Shown in pieces: positions 17,103 to 28,425 of a stretch of 64,000 nt of DNA. The stretch is taken from positions 372,001-436,000 of the forward strand of contig NZ_LNRF01000001.1 of NCBI RefSeq assembly GCF_001557875.1. Reading direction: 5' to 3'. The translations under genes were made by a program, and so were the position numbers. This DNA comes from Vibrio splendidus (GTDB taxonomy: Bacteria > Pseudomonadota > Gammaproteobacteria > Enterobacterales > Vibrionaceae). Below the pieces are notes generated by a model that saw nothing but the letters and a program-made list of their open reading frames with translations, was not told the DNA's origin and ran no database searches. The first letter of the stretch is position 1; every line of letters starts with the position of its first letter.

Positions 17103-19730
17103 TTATTGGTATTGGTAGCTGTTAGGGCTTAAATCACATGGAATGCCGAAATTGTTCTGATTGATGACGGCAAACTTCAACGCCCCAAACATATTGAGCT
17201 GTTGGCGAGTGACGGCGTCGTACCATTCTGAGATAGGAGAAATCCAATACAGGTCATCATCAGCCGCAACATCAAGCAGTGCGCTCTTAAGGTATGGGTA
17301 GTAAATCATGCAGCTATGACCCGGTTTATCGGTAAAGTTTTCGTTTGTATTGCTTAACTTATCGAGCTTTTGATTGAGTTCAGACGTTAGGTTAAAGATG
17401 GCATCGATAGAGCGCTCAATGCGCGCATCGTAGCTATCAGGGATGATGTCTGAAATCAGGTAGCGCATAAGGTGAGCAGGCAGCATCTCTGAAAACAGAG
17501 CGGTGACTTCACCTTCCCCAGAGGCGTGGTGCCCTGTAGAGATATGCTGAGAATGTATGATCGATGTATAGCGCTGGAATTGGCCCACTTGTGAATGTAG
17601 CCACTTAACACCGTTGCTGTCGGAGACACTGATCGCTTCAGCAAGACGAGTTTTTACGATCCCTTTCGCGAGTTGCAGCGTGTTGCCTTCCAGATGAGCA
17701 AGATCCAGTGAGGATGATTTCAGTGCGGAATAAATTAGTGGTGCATTTTTTTGAAGATCAATGCTACCTGGGTAAGTGAAGCTATGAAATTCGACAGCTT
17801 TCTTAGCTTGCCACTCGCTTTCTAGCGCAGCGGCAATCAAGCCACCAAGCTTTTGATAGCGCTTCGAGTGCACATAGGCGCTTTTGCCTGAGTAGTTTGC
17901 GTGCCAATTGTTGATGTAATGCAGCGACGCTTGTCGTGAAAGGTTCTCTTTTTGAAGGTAAGACAAGCTCCACCCAGCACATGCGCTACCGCCACCACAT
18001 TCACCTTCAAGCATTGCGCTTGAGTCCAGTAACCAGTGATAAACCTGTTGTTTGTCGAATTCGGCTTGCTGTTTTAGGCGTTGCTGCGCAGAAAAGTCCA
18101 GCAACTGTTGTTCCAACCAACGCTCCTCAGCTTCGGCATTCCAACCATGATCAATTAGGTTACTAAGTGAATCGAAAAGCACGCGCTTTACAGCTTCTTT
18201 GCTTGGCGGCGAGATCTGAGCAATAACGGTATCTTCAGATGGAATAAATGGGCGAGTTTCTGCTGGCACCCAAGCGTACTCAACGCAACCTCTAAAGTTT
18301 GGGTCGCCTCCTAGAATGCCAATACGAACGCATTTTTCGTAACCACTTTGAAGAACGATCTCTTTGTTGCGTATTTCTTGTGTTGTTGCTGGGCGCCCTA
18401 GAATGCTGCGTGTCATCTCGTCAATGGCGCTGCGCTCAGCTTGCGCCTTGAAGAAGTTATGCATGGTCTCTACAGAGCCTGAACGGAATAGTCGTTCAAC
18501 GGCGATTTCACCTTGTGTGAACATATCTCTTTGCAGCTTACTCTTGAGCAAATTGACATGGTTGTCCGCGGTTTCAATGATCTGGGTTTTGGCTGCAAGT
18601 GTGCGTGCATAAAGCTGTTGAACTGCAGCTTGGTCAAGCCCTTCAATTTGACCTGCTCGTAACTCATTCAGTTTGGTAATTGCTTGATCTAGCAGATTCT
18701 GCTGACAATGCTGAAGTTTAGCCAGTGCGCGGTTCGCTTGGCGTTTTGAAGGTAATGCTGGTGGTAGGGAATTACTCTCTTCAATATCAATATCAATATC
18801 AATATCAATATCAATATCATGATCAGGATAAAGGTCTGCGAGCACTTTAGTTTCCTCGTTACAGCTAGAGGCAATGTCCGATGCAAACAGTCGAGAGTCT
18901 TTATGGTCGAGAGCCAGTTGGCTAAAGATGGCTTTGCGTAGCTCGTGGTCGACCGCGGTGATCAGCTCTTCCGCCATAATGGTCTGAGCCTTTACCACTT
19001 CTTGATAATTCTGCTCGTATTTGAGGGCAAGATCGGTGGCAAAGCCGCGTGCTACGGCGTTCCACATCGCTTGCTGGTCTGAGGCGAGTTCGGCCCAATA
19101 AATTTTGTCTCTTAAATCTTGCTGGGTGACGAGATCCTCATGAACGTGATAACTGTAATGGTTACCTGCTGCAATTCTATCCCAGCGACTACTCAAAATT
19201 TGGCGGTCGATCTCCCTCGCGGGAAGTTTTAAAACGCCAAACCAATCGACGAGTCCCATTACTGTGGCAAATCGATCGTAAGAGGTACGTGATTCATCTT
19301 GGAAGCTAGTTGCGACCTCATTTGCCCAAAGTCCAACGGCAACTGCGTCGCCAATCGGTCCCAGAGCTTCTAGTGCACCTTGCGCTAGCCCTGTCGTTGA
19401 ACGGCCCAAAGTGTCCATCAGCCTTGCTGCTTCCTCAGGTGCTAGCGTAACAGCTGAGGCGGGTCCTGTTTCTAGTAAGGTGGCAGTTTCTGGGAAAACA
19501 TCACTGGCTTCAGAGAGAGAAGGTTTTAAGTCGACAATGTGCTCTGGCGATGATGGAAATAGGTTTTCAGGGGTAATGCCATCACTAAATGCGTCGTAGT
19601 TTTTTTGACGGACTTGGTGGAAGCTTTCGCTATCTAAGACGTTATATTCGTCCCCAATCTTACAGATTTCAAAAGCGCCGGCGCTAGATGAAATCATGGC
19701 TGAAATGAGCGCTAATCTATTTAATTTCAT
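17103..19730 (-). CDS. Large secreted protein of unknown function, first gene of toxin operon
   Basis: I do not recognise this 875-residue protein. A signal peptide (MKLNRLALISAMISSSAGA) and several cysteines in the mature part indicate export. Residues 113-135 (glycine/alanine-rich, GLAQGALEALGPIGDAVAVG) and 155-168 are hydrophobic and helix-prone, like membrane-inserting segments of toxin translocation domains, but I cannot assign a family. A DI-DI-DI repeat sits near residues 303-315, followed by a predicted helical coiled region (about 325-450). The start is the ATG at 19730, where the signal peptide begins. Two ADP-ribosyltransferase genes follow within 12 and 15 bases, so a carrier, receptor-binding or accessory role for these toxins is a reasonable guess. 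Confidence 0.75.
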   Translation of the reverse strand: MKLNRLALISAMISSSAGAFEICKIGDEYNVLDSESFHQVRQKNYDAFSDGITPENLFPSSPEHIVDLKPSLSEASDVFPETATLLETGPASAVTLAPEEAARLMDTLGRSTTGLAQGALEALGPIGDAVAVGLWANEVATSFQDESRTSYDRFATVMGLVDWFGVLKLPAREIDRQILSSRWDRIAAGNHYSYHVHEDLVTQQDLRDKIYWAELASDQQAMWNAVARGFATDLALKYEQNYQEVVKAQTIMAEELITAVDHELRKAIFSQLALDHKDSRLFASDIASSCNEETKVLADLYPDHDIDIDIDIDIDIEESNSLPPALPSKRQANRALAKLQHCQQNLLDQAITKLNELRAGQIEGLDQAAVQQLYARTLAAKTQIIETADNHVNLLKSKLQRDMFTQGEIAVERLFRSGSVETMHNFFKAQAERSAIDEMTRSILGRPATTQEIRNKEIVLQSGYEKCVRIGILGGDPNFRGCVEYAWVPAETRPFIPSEDTVIAQISPPSKEAVKRVLFDSLSNLIDHGWNAEAEERWLEQQLLDFSAQQRLKQQAEFDKQQVYHWLLDSSAMLEGECGGGSACAGWSLSYLQKENLSRQASLHYINNWHANYSGKSAYVHSKRYQKLGGLIAAALESEWQAKKAVEFHSFTYPGSIDLQKNAPLIYSALKSSSLDLAHLEGNTLQLAKGIVKTRLAEAISVSDSNGVKWLHSQVGQFQRYTSIIHSQHISTGHHASGEGEVTALFSEMLPAHLMRYLISDIIPDSYDARIERSIDAIFNLTSELNQKLDKLSNTNENFTDKPGHSCMIYYPYLKSALLDVAADDDLYWISPISEWYDAVTRQQLNMFGALKFAVINQNNFGIPCDLSPNSYQYQ
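18781..18819. repeat. Hexanucleotide tandem repeat inside the large toxin-operon gene
   Basis: Six perfect copies of TCAATA plus a partial seventh. On the coding (minus) strand this reads GATATT and encodes alternating Asp-Ile. Gain or loss of a unit changes the protein by two residues without breaking the frame. Confidence 0.92.
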
Positions 19731-19851
19731 AGAGTTATCCTTGTTTTTGCGAAGTTGTTTGCTTGTTTTAGAAAGCAAAAAGCCTCTCCTTGCCAATATG
19801 GTAAAGAGAACGCTAGGGATTTAGTTTGTTGGTTGATGCGATAAATCGTTG

Positions 19852-19880
19852 AATCAAGCCTCCTTAGAGGTGGCTTGATT
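19852..19880. terminator. Hairpin between chemoreceptor remnant and toxin operon
   Basis: A 9-bp stem (AATCAAGCC at 19852-19860, GGCTTGATT at 19872-19880) with an 11-base loop. The T tract is poor on both strands. It may end transcription coming from the chemoreceptor remnant on the minus strand. Confidence 0.45.
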
Positions 19881-19929
19881 GTTTAACTTCGATGTTGTCA
19901 GTAGGGGGAACTGCTTCTCCTACTTAGCG

Positions 19930-20170
19930 TTAAATGAACACAGGTTTTAACCGTTTATCTTGAACGTGCTTACGGCTTACGGGAGCCTTCATATCTTCAA
20001 TTGTGGTGATTGAGTTGCTAGCCTCGTGTTGAAGTGAGGTGATAACTTCTTTAACTTTGGTGGTACTTTGTTGAGTACGGTTAGCGAGGTGGCGAACCTC
20101 ATCGGCTAAGATGGCAAAGCCAAATCCTTGAACACCAGCGAGTGCAGCTTCGGTGGGGGCATTAAATTTG
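19930..20170 (-). pseudogene. Methyl-accepting chemotaxis protein remnant
   Basis: The last about 80 codons of this frame read NAPTEAALAGVQGFGFAIL, then ADEVRHLANRTQQSTTKV, then KEVITSLQ. This is the highly conserved signalling tip of a methyl-accepting chemotaxis receptor. Everything a receptor needs before it (sensor, membrane helices, HAMP, first methylation helix) is missing, and the sequence after about residue 150 of the open frame is not receptor-like. Key positions are also degraded (EQGRGFAVVADEVR has become VQGFGFAILADEVR). It is a decayed fragment, possibly the scar of a recombination event beside the toxin operon. Confidence 0.8.
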
Positions 20171-21075
20171 TATCCCAACGGTTTTCTGTTACTTACGGTT
20201 GACGATTTTTTGAAATTATTCCAATTCAATAAGCTCGTCGTCATGGTTAAAATGACAATTAATTCCGTAAAATAAATATTGTTTTTTAGTTTATTACTCA
20301 TAACTAATCCCAATATAAGTCGTGTTTGATTTTTATAATTCAGGATTGTCCCTGTTGAATTGAAAACAAAACTTACAAAATGCACATATAGGCTAAAATA
20401 ATTTATAGATAATATATATCCGTTTGATATATGCAATATTTATTATATGTGTTTGTTGTCTGTTTTTATGATTATGTGGAGTGCTGGATTTAATTGAACC
20501 AGTTCTTCCTTATGCCGATGAACTGGTCTTACTTGTTGTTTTTGTTGACCATATCTTTGTTGTCGCTTACTCCTTTTTTAGTATTTATCCTCTTTTATTA
20601 TATGGGTATGATGTTGAGCTTCGTTAAATAAGTAATTAAATGAGCGTTTGTGGAATTATATTTAAATTGGCGTTTGGATTTGGGTGCTAGGTATTTGCTT
20701 AACGGGTTAGAGAGCAATAGAATAAGCATTAACTAATTAAGTGATCGCTTTATTATTCGTGTTGGTTATTTATAGAATTGAATATAAGGTGGGTGTGTTG
20801 GGGTAAGGTGGTCAAATTACTTAATTTAAATATAACTTTTGATTTATATTTAGAGATGCTTAATTAGATTTTGGTGAAGTAACTATTTTCATCTACATCT
20901 ACACTTACGTTACTACTGAAAAAACGCAGCCAATTAAGCTGCGTTATGTTTTTTGTCTAAGTGGTTAGCCAATAGGTTAGCTGAGTAAATCTGGTATATG
21001 CTTAATTGAAACTTACCACCAAGATTCGTTGGGTTGTCAGTTGCCAGTTACTAATGATTAGCTACTATTGGTTAG
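20171..21075. other. AT-rich intergenic stretch, no gene seen
   Basis: About 900 bases without a convincing gene. The frame upstream of the receptor remnant encodes low-complexity hydrophobic sequence unlike any receptor. The only clear element is the terminator at 20919-20955. Confidence 0.55.
20919..20955 (-). terminator. Terminator after the aminopeptidase gene
   Basis: Stem AACGCAGC/GCTGCGTT (20923-20930 and 20938-20945), 7-base loop, with T runs on both strands. It suits the minus-strand aminopeptidase gene upstream of it. Confidence 0.8.
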
Positions 21076-22632
21076 TTACTGCAAACCCGGCACGAAGCTA
21101 GCGACGATGGTGACATCGTTAAAGTTACGGTAGCCGCGCACCATTATGTTGAATTCACCCGCTGGCTTGTTCAATACACACTGTTCGTTGCTGCTGTTCT
21201 GGTATGGACGGCAATCGTAGCTCGCTTTCGATACGGTACCATTGTGTTTCACATACAAGTCGGCATCTCCACTACGAGGGCCTGTTAATGTTACCGTTAA
21301 CTGACCTGCACTTTCCGTCGTAAATGTGAAGAATTGCTCTTCACCATATCCTGCAGTAAGTCCTTCAACAGGGACGTCATATTGAAGTTCTGTTGGACCT
21401 GCAACAGGTGAATCCAGACTAGTTTCAACGAGATAAGCAATCGCCAATTTAGCGAACTTCGAGGCATGGGTTGCAGTTGGATCTGAGTTCTCAATCGTAT
21501 CATGCTGCGTGTGGATGCTAGGGTTGTAATCGTTGAACATGCTCTCGAACGGCATAGCTGCTGGGTAGCCAACGTTGTGCCATGATGCGTGATCGGAACA
21601 GGCATAGCCACAACGGTCGAAACTGTAACTGATGTCGCTCGCGTAGGTATCAATCAACTCGCTCAGGTAAGCCGTTAGGTTGCTGTCGGTGTAGTCGGTG
21701 ATGAAGGTAATATCGTGTGCTGAACCGTTGTAGTTGGTCATGTCTAATTGCAGTACCGATACAACGTTTGCTTGTTCGTCTCTTAATGCATTAGCGACAT
21801 CTTGTGAGCCACGTAGCCCAACTTCTTCTGCAGCATAACCATAGAACTTAATGGTTTTGTCTGGTTGAATACCACTGGCGATCATCAGGCGAAGCGACTC
21901 TGTTACCGTTGCAATACCAGACGCATCATCATCGGCTCCCGGTGAGATGGTGCCTTCGCTTGTCCAAGATCCAACGGTCGAATCAAGGTGTCCACCAACT
22001 ACGACGATCTCTTCAGGATATTTAGCGCCAAGCAGTGTCACTTCAACGGATTTCTGTGGGTATTCGGCATGCGTGATCTGGCGTGCAGACGCATACGGCA
22101 CATCCTTAATTTCTGTTTCCCAACGCTCTAAAAGCCAATCTGAAGCAGCGACACCAGTAGAAGTAGTATAAAAACGGTTGGTGAAGTTGGTTAGGTTTTC
22201 AATAGTCGTGACCATGTTGTTCGGCTCGACCTGAGATAGCAGATCGTTCACTGTGTCTTGATGGCTGATCACCGGTTTTTCGAAGGTGTTCATTGTCAGT
22301 GGCATCGCTGCGGCTTTGAGTGCACTTGCTTTGTCTTCGTGCACCATGTAGCCACCACAACGGTGAGTTTCTTCATGCATGTGGCTGGATAGTTTCGCCA
22401 GCTCTTTCTGGTTGATTTTAGCTACGATGGAGTGCTTGTTCCCAGTCACGCTTGGATAAACCGTTGCGCCATGTTGAGTCATTATATGCTGTGCGTCAGC
22501 ATCGGTGGTAATCCAGACTTCTTCGTTCGCTGGTGGTGTGATGCCTAGGGATGCGTAAGCCGAAGTACTGTTGATTAAGGCTAAAGAGCCTCCGAGTACA
22601 GCCAAAGCTAGCATGCTTTTTTGAATAGCCAT
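21076..22632 (-). CDS. lap: Secreted M28 leucyl aminopeptidase with C-terminal PPC domain
   Basis: Exported di-zinc aminopeptidase of 518 residues resembling the bacterial leucyl aminopeptidases of V. proteolyticus and V. cholerae. A signal peptide and propeptide occupy about residues 1-120. The catalytic domain shows GGHLDSTVG (H215), PGADDDASG (zinc-bridging Asp in 234-236), YAAEEVGLRGS (catalytic and zinc glutamates E269/E270), LQLDM (D297) and IHTQHDTIEN with the last zinc histidine. Residues about 415-518 form a prepeptidase C-terminal (PPC) domain (DADLYVKHNG), usually removed after secretion. It releases N-terminal hydrophobic residues from peptides outside the cell. It is encoded next to an M4 endoprotease, which would generate its substrates. 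Confidence 0.93.
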   Translation of the reverse strand: MAIQKSMLALAVLGGSLALINSTSAYASLGITPPANEEVWITTDADAQHIMTQHGATVYPSVTGNKHSIVAKINQKELAKLSSHMHEETHRCGGYMVHEDKASALKAAAMPLTMNTFEKPVISHQDTVNDLLSQVEPNNMVTTIENLTNFTNRFYTTSTGVAASDWLLERWETEIKDVPYASARQITHAEYPQKSVEVTLLGAKYPEEIVVVGGHLDSTVGSWTSEGTISPGADDDASGIATVTESLRLMIASGIQPDKTIKFYGYAAEEVGLRGSQDVANALRDEQANVVSVLQLDMTNYNGSAHDITFITDYTDSNLTAYLSELIDTYASDISYSFDRCGYACSDHASWHNVGYPAAMPFESMFNDYNPSIHTQHDTIENSDPTATHASKFAKLAIAYLVETSLDSPVAGPTELQYDVPVEGLTAGYGEEQFFTFTTESAGQLTVTLTGPRSGDADLYVKHNGTVSKASYDCRPYQNSSNEQCVLNKPAGEFNIMVRGYRNFNDVTIVASFVPGLQ

Positions 22633-22737
22633 TTGTCGTCCTTTTTATGGTGAGTATTGTTATGTTGATGGGGGTGATTTTTGTGTAACACGTGGATGTT
22701 TTTGTGTAGATGTTTCATTTTCTGAACAGATAACCGC

Positions 22738-22762
22738 GAAAAGGGCCCCTTTCGGAGCCCTG
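22738..22762 (-). terminator. Terminator after the M4 protease gene
   Basis: On the minus strand the sequence folds as AGGGCTCC-GAAA-GGGGCCCT with one G-T wobble, then TTTT. The loop is a stable GNRA tetraloop. It lies 14 bases after the protease stop codon. Confidence 0.7.
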
Positions 22763-22775
22763 AATTTACTATCGA

Positions 22776-25600
<2,825 letters not shown>

Positions 25601-25606
25601 TGAAAA

Positions 25607-25632
25607 AAGCCAGCGACGGGTCACTGGCTTAG
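25607..25632 (-). terminator. Terminator after the small lipoprotein gene
   Basis: AGCCAGCG and CACTGGCT arms with one mismatch around a short loop. On the minus strand they are followed by a run of six T residues. It lies about 80 bases after the lipoprotein stop codon. Confidence 0.7.
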
Positions 25633-25708
25633 ATTAACTTAGTTTGTACAGGCTACTGATTAAAGGTACGTAACTCAAGTATTTATCTAGGTATATAACT
25701 AAAGTGAA

Positions 25709-25984
25709 CTACTGCTTTTTACCGCCAACTTGAACGTAGTCGATACCGATAATACGGTTGATGATACCCAGAACAGAGCTCGTATCAGAGTTTGTTGAGC
25801 GAATCGTATCAACGGTTGCGCCTTCAGGAACCAACTCCATTGCGCGGTCTTGAGTATTACCTGGAACTTGGAAACCGACAATGTTGAAGCTCTCTGCGTG
25901 CGCTGTGTACACTTCTTCATTGTGGCTAATACCAGAACAACCCGCTAGAGAAACAATGCCTAAAACAACTAATAACTTTTTCAT
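25709..25984 (-). CDS. Small lipoprotein of unknown function
   Basis: A 91-residue protein with a clear lipoprotein signal (MKKLLVVLGIVSLAGC, lipobox LAGC, lipidated Cys16). The mature part (about 75 residues) begins SGISHNEEVYTAHAESFN and ends IDYVQVGGKKQ. I recognise no family. The ATG at 25984 follows AAGGTG; an in-frame GTG two codons earlier is less likely. It is downstream of, but about 100 bases apart from, the two-component genes on the same strand, with its own terminator. It may be part of that system or an independent envelope protein. Confidence 0.75.
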   Translation of the reverse strand: MKKLLVVLGIVSLAGCSGISHNEEVYTAHAESFNIVGFQVPGNTQDRAMELVPEGATVDTIRSTNSDTSSVLGIINRIIGIDYVQVGGKKQ

Positions 25985-26084
25985 AAACACACCTTAAGAA
26001 TGATTGGAGTTTAGATTCAATAGGTTCACAGGGAGACAGCATCTCCCGACCGATGTTGAACATTATTCCAGAGGTGTTTTGTAG

Positions 26085-27404
26085 TTACTGTATGGGTTTG
26101 TCAGCTGAATCATTACATAGCTGAATGGTTATAGTGAATACTGCACCCTTTAAGGTTTGGCTTTGACCTACTTCCACGGTAGCGCCGTGTTGAGCACAGA
26201 TCTTCTCGACGATAGAAAGCCCTAATCCATGGCCACTCTTGGCTTTATTACGCGCTTTGTCGCCAACGTAAAAGGGTTCAAATAGGCGAGCTTGATGTTC
26301 TTGTGCTACGCCATCACCATCGTCATGTACCGCAATCTGCAGCTGCTCTTGCTGCGCGGTTGCTTCAATTAGCACTTGAGAGCGTGCGAATTTCATAGCG
26401 TTGCGTACTAGATTATCTAGAGCGCGGTTTAGCAGTATCTCATCCGCAAGAATCTCATAAGGTTGCTCTGGCAGTGATAGGTTTATGTCGAGCTCTGTAT
26501 CTTTGTTCCAGCGCGTCATTGCGTGGTCGAGAAGGTCTCTTATCTCTAATGGTTGCTGCAAATTTTCTAGGTCACAGCTGTCAAGTTTGGCGTAATACAA
26601 TAGCTCATCAACCATTTTTTCCATCTCTTCAGTGTCTTCGACAATACTCTCAATCGTACTTTCTTGCTCTGCGTTTAGCTGGGTGTCCTTCAACATTTCA
26701 GCTTGCCACTGAATACGAAATATTGGCGTGCGCAGTTCATGAGCGACAGCATTAGTGAGTGAGCGATTGCTTTCAATTAAGCGATGAATTCGGTCGGCCA
26801 TTAGGTTGAAGGATTTGTTCAGTGAACCGATCGCAATGCCACTTGAGGTTTCAGCGCGCGAGGAGAGATCCCCTTCTGCAAAACTCAGAGTGGCTGATTC
26901 CAGTTTTTTTACTCGGCGGAAGATGATCAGTACATGGCATAAGCCATATAAGATAAAGCTTGCTAAAAAGAACAACCAAATCAGGTCATCTTCTAACTCG
27001 ATTTTTTGCCTAACGAATGCTTCACTGTTGGGTAGGTAGTGATAGGTGTTATCACTGTTTGCTAAGCGAAACCAAAGATCTCGCTCTTCATCATGAAAGA
27101 TAAAGGTACTCGGGTTGGTACTGAAAAACTTAGAAACGGGGCCTGGTATTTCATCGTCTGGGCTGAACGTAACCAGTTTATTTCGTGTGGTTTCTACAAA
27201 CTGGTTTATCGCTTGATGAGCCGCTTCAAGGCCTTGATTCTTGGCGATGTTTTCTATCAGTTGTTGGTGGGCTGTTGCTTCATAATCTTGCAGTACATAT
27301 TCGTAGTCGGTATTAAGTTGATAAACACAAATTTCGTAGGCGACAATACCGCTAATAAAACAAATCAATAGCCCTAGTAGGGACTCCAAATAGATACGTC
27401 GCAT
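26085..27404 (-). CDS. Sensor histidine kinase, RstB-like
   Basis: Inner-membrane kinase of 439 residues. TM1 is about 8-28, a periplasmic domain of about 110 residues follows, and TM2 is about 141-161. Then come a HAMP linker, HisKA with the phospho-acceptor histidine in AVAHELRTPIFR, and HATPase with DNLVRNAMKFA, DDGDGV and GHGLGLSI. The layout matches RstB/EnvZ-type sensors with a small periplasmic domain. The gene lies 37 bases after its response-regulator gene on the same strand, so the two form one operon. The stimulus is unknown. The RstB resemblance rests on general shape and a few segments, so I leave the symbol blank. Confidence 0.88.
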   Translation of the reverse strand: MRRIYLESLLGLLICFISGIVAYEICVYQLNTDYEYVLQDYEATAHQQLIENIAKNQGLEAAHQAINQFVETTRNKLVTFSPDDEIPGPVSKFFSTNPSTFIFHDEERDLWFRLANSDNTYHYLPNSEAFVRQKIELEDDLIWLFFLASFILYGLCHVLIIFRRVKKLESATLSFAEGDLSSRAETSSGIAIGSLNKSFNLMADRIHRLIESNRSLTNAVAHELRTPIFRIQWQAEMLKDTQLNAEQESTIESIVEDTEEMEKMVDELLYYAKLDSCDLENLQQPLEIRDLLDHAMTRWNKDTELDINLSLPEQPYEILADEILLNRALDNLVRNAMKFARSQVLIEATAQQEQLQIAVHDDGDGVAQEHQARLFEPFYVGDKARNKAKSGHGLGLSIVEKICAQHGATVEVGQSQTLKGAVFTITIQLCNDSADKPIQ

Positions 27405-27441
27405 AATCGCTCTCTTTCATTACGCTCGTATTGAGCGAGGT

Positions 27442-28146
27442 TTAATGCCAGGCGGTGGAAACAAATAAGTAGCCTTTTCCGCGAATCGTCTGAATTTTCT
27501 CTGCTGGCGCATGGTCGTCGCCCAATATTTTTCTTAGACGTACCACCTTGTTATCAATTGTTCGGTCGATTCCGTCGTACTCAATACCACGCAGCGTTTT
27601 CGTCAAGTAGTCACGTGATAGTGGAGTATCGGGGTTGCTTGCCAATAACCAAAGTAGGTCAAACTCACTGTCTGTGAGTGACAAAACCTCACCTGAAAGT
27701 TCGCATTTCTTATAGGTGTTTTTCAGCACCAGTTTATCAAACTGTAGGCTGCCTGAATCGTCGGCTGAAGCTGTATTGGTATCTTGGCGACGTAATAGTG
27801 AACGAACTCTTGCCAGCAGAACTCTGGGTTTGATTGGCTTGGTGACATAGTCATCAGCCCCTGTCTCTAAACCAGCGACATGATCGAAGTCGTCATCACT
27901 AGCGGTGAGCATCAGGATTTTACCTTTGTAGTGTGTACGCGTCTGTCGGCAGATTGTAAGTCCGTCACTTACAGGAAGCATCAGATCTAAGAGTACGATA
28001 TCAGGTTGCTCAGATAGGATAGTATGCGCGGCATCACCGCCATCATCTAACGTGGAGACATCAAAATCTTGCGTGACAAAGTAATCCTGCAACATTTTCT
28101 GAAGTTTTAAATCGTCTTCCACGATGATCATTTTAGGTTTTGTCAT
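27442..28146 (-). CDS. OmpR-family response regulator, RstA-like
   Basis: Cytoplasmic DNA-binding regulator of 234 residues. The receiver domain (MIIVEDDLKLQKML at the N terminus, phospho-acceptor Asp in VLLDLMLP, lysine in VTKPIKP) is joined to a C-terminal winged helix (about 135-232). That domain has the family motifs LTDSEFDLLWLLA, SRDYL and IRGKGYLF. The frame is open 33 codons further upstream, but the ATG at 28146 follows GGGAGTGG and opens the canonical receiver sequence. It is transcribed with the kinase gene that follows and is divergent from the lipoprotein gene at 28426, an obvious candidate target. Confidence 0.9.
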   Translation of the reverse strand: MTKPKMIIVEDDLKLQKMLQDYFVTQDFDVSTLDDGGDAAHTILSEQPDIVLLDLMLPVSDGLTICRQTRTHYKGKILMLTASDDDFDHVAGLETGADDYVTKPIKPRVLLARVRSLLRRQDTNTASADDSGSLQFDKLVLKNTYKKCELSGEVLSLTDSEFDLLWLLASNPDTPLSRDYLTKTLRGIEYDGIDRTIDNKVVRLRKILGDDHAPAEKIQTIRGKGYLFVSTAWH

Positions 28147-28425
28147 TCCACTCCCAGCCTTATCATGCATTTCACTTATCGAGATGACGTGAGCGATTTT
28201 CCTCTTATGCAAGTCGATATCGCATATTAAATTTAAACGCTTCACGAAAAATACCTAACGTGAATGATTAAACACTTTCTACGTCAGTTCAATGATGATT
28301 TTGACTTTTGGGGAAAATAAAAAACAACGTTCAAAAAGAATTACATTCTCATACATTCACGGGACAGATGCTTGCGGGTTTAAATAATAGAATCATCTCC
28401 ATCAAAACATTATGGGAATGATTTT

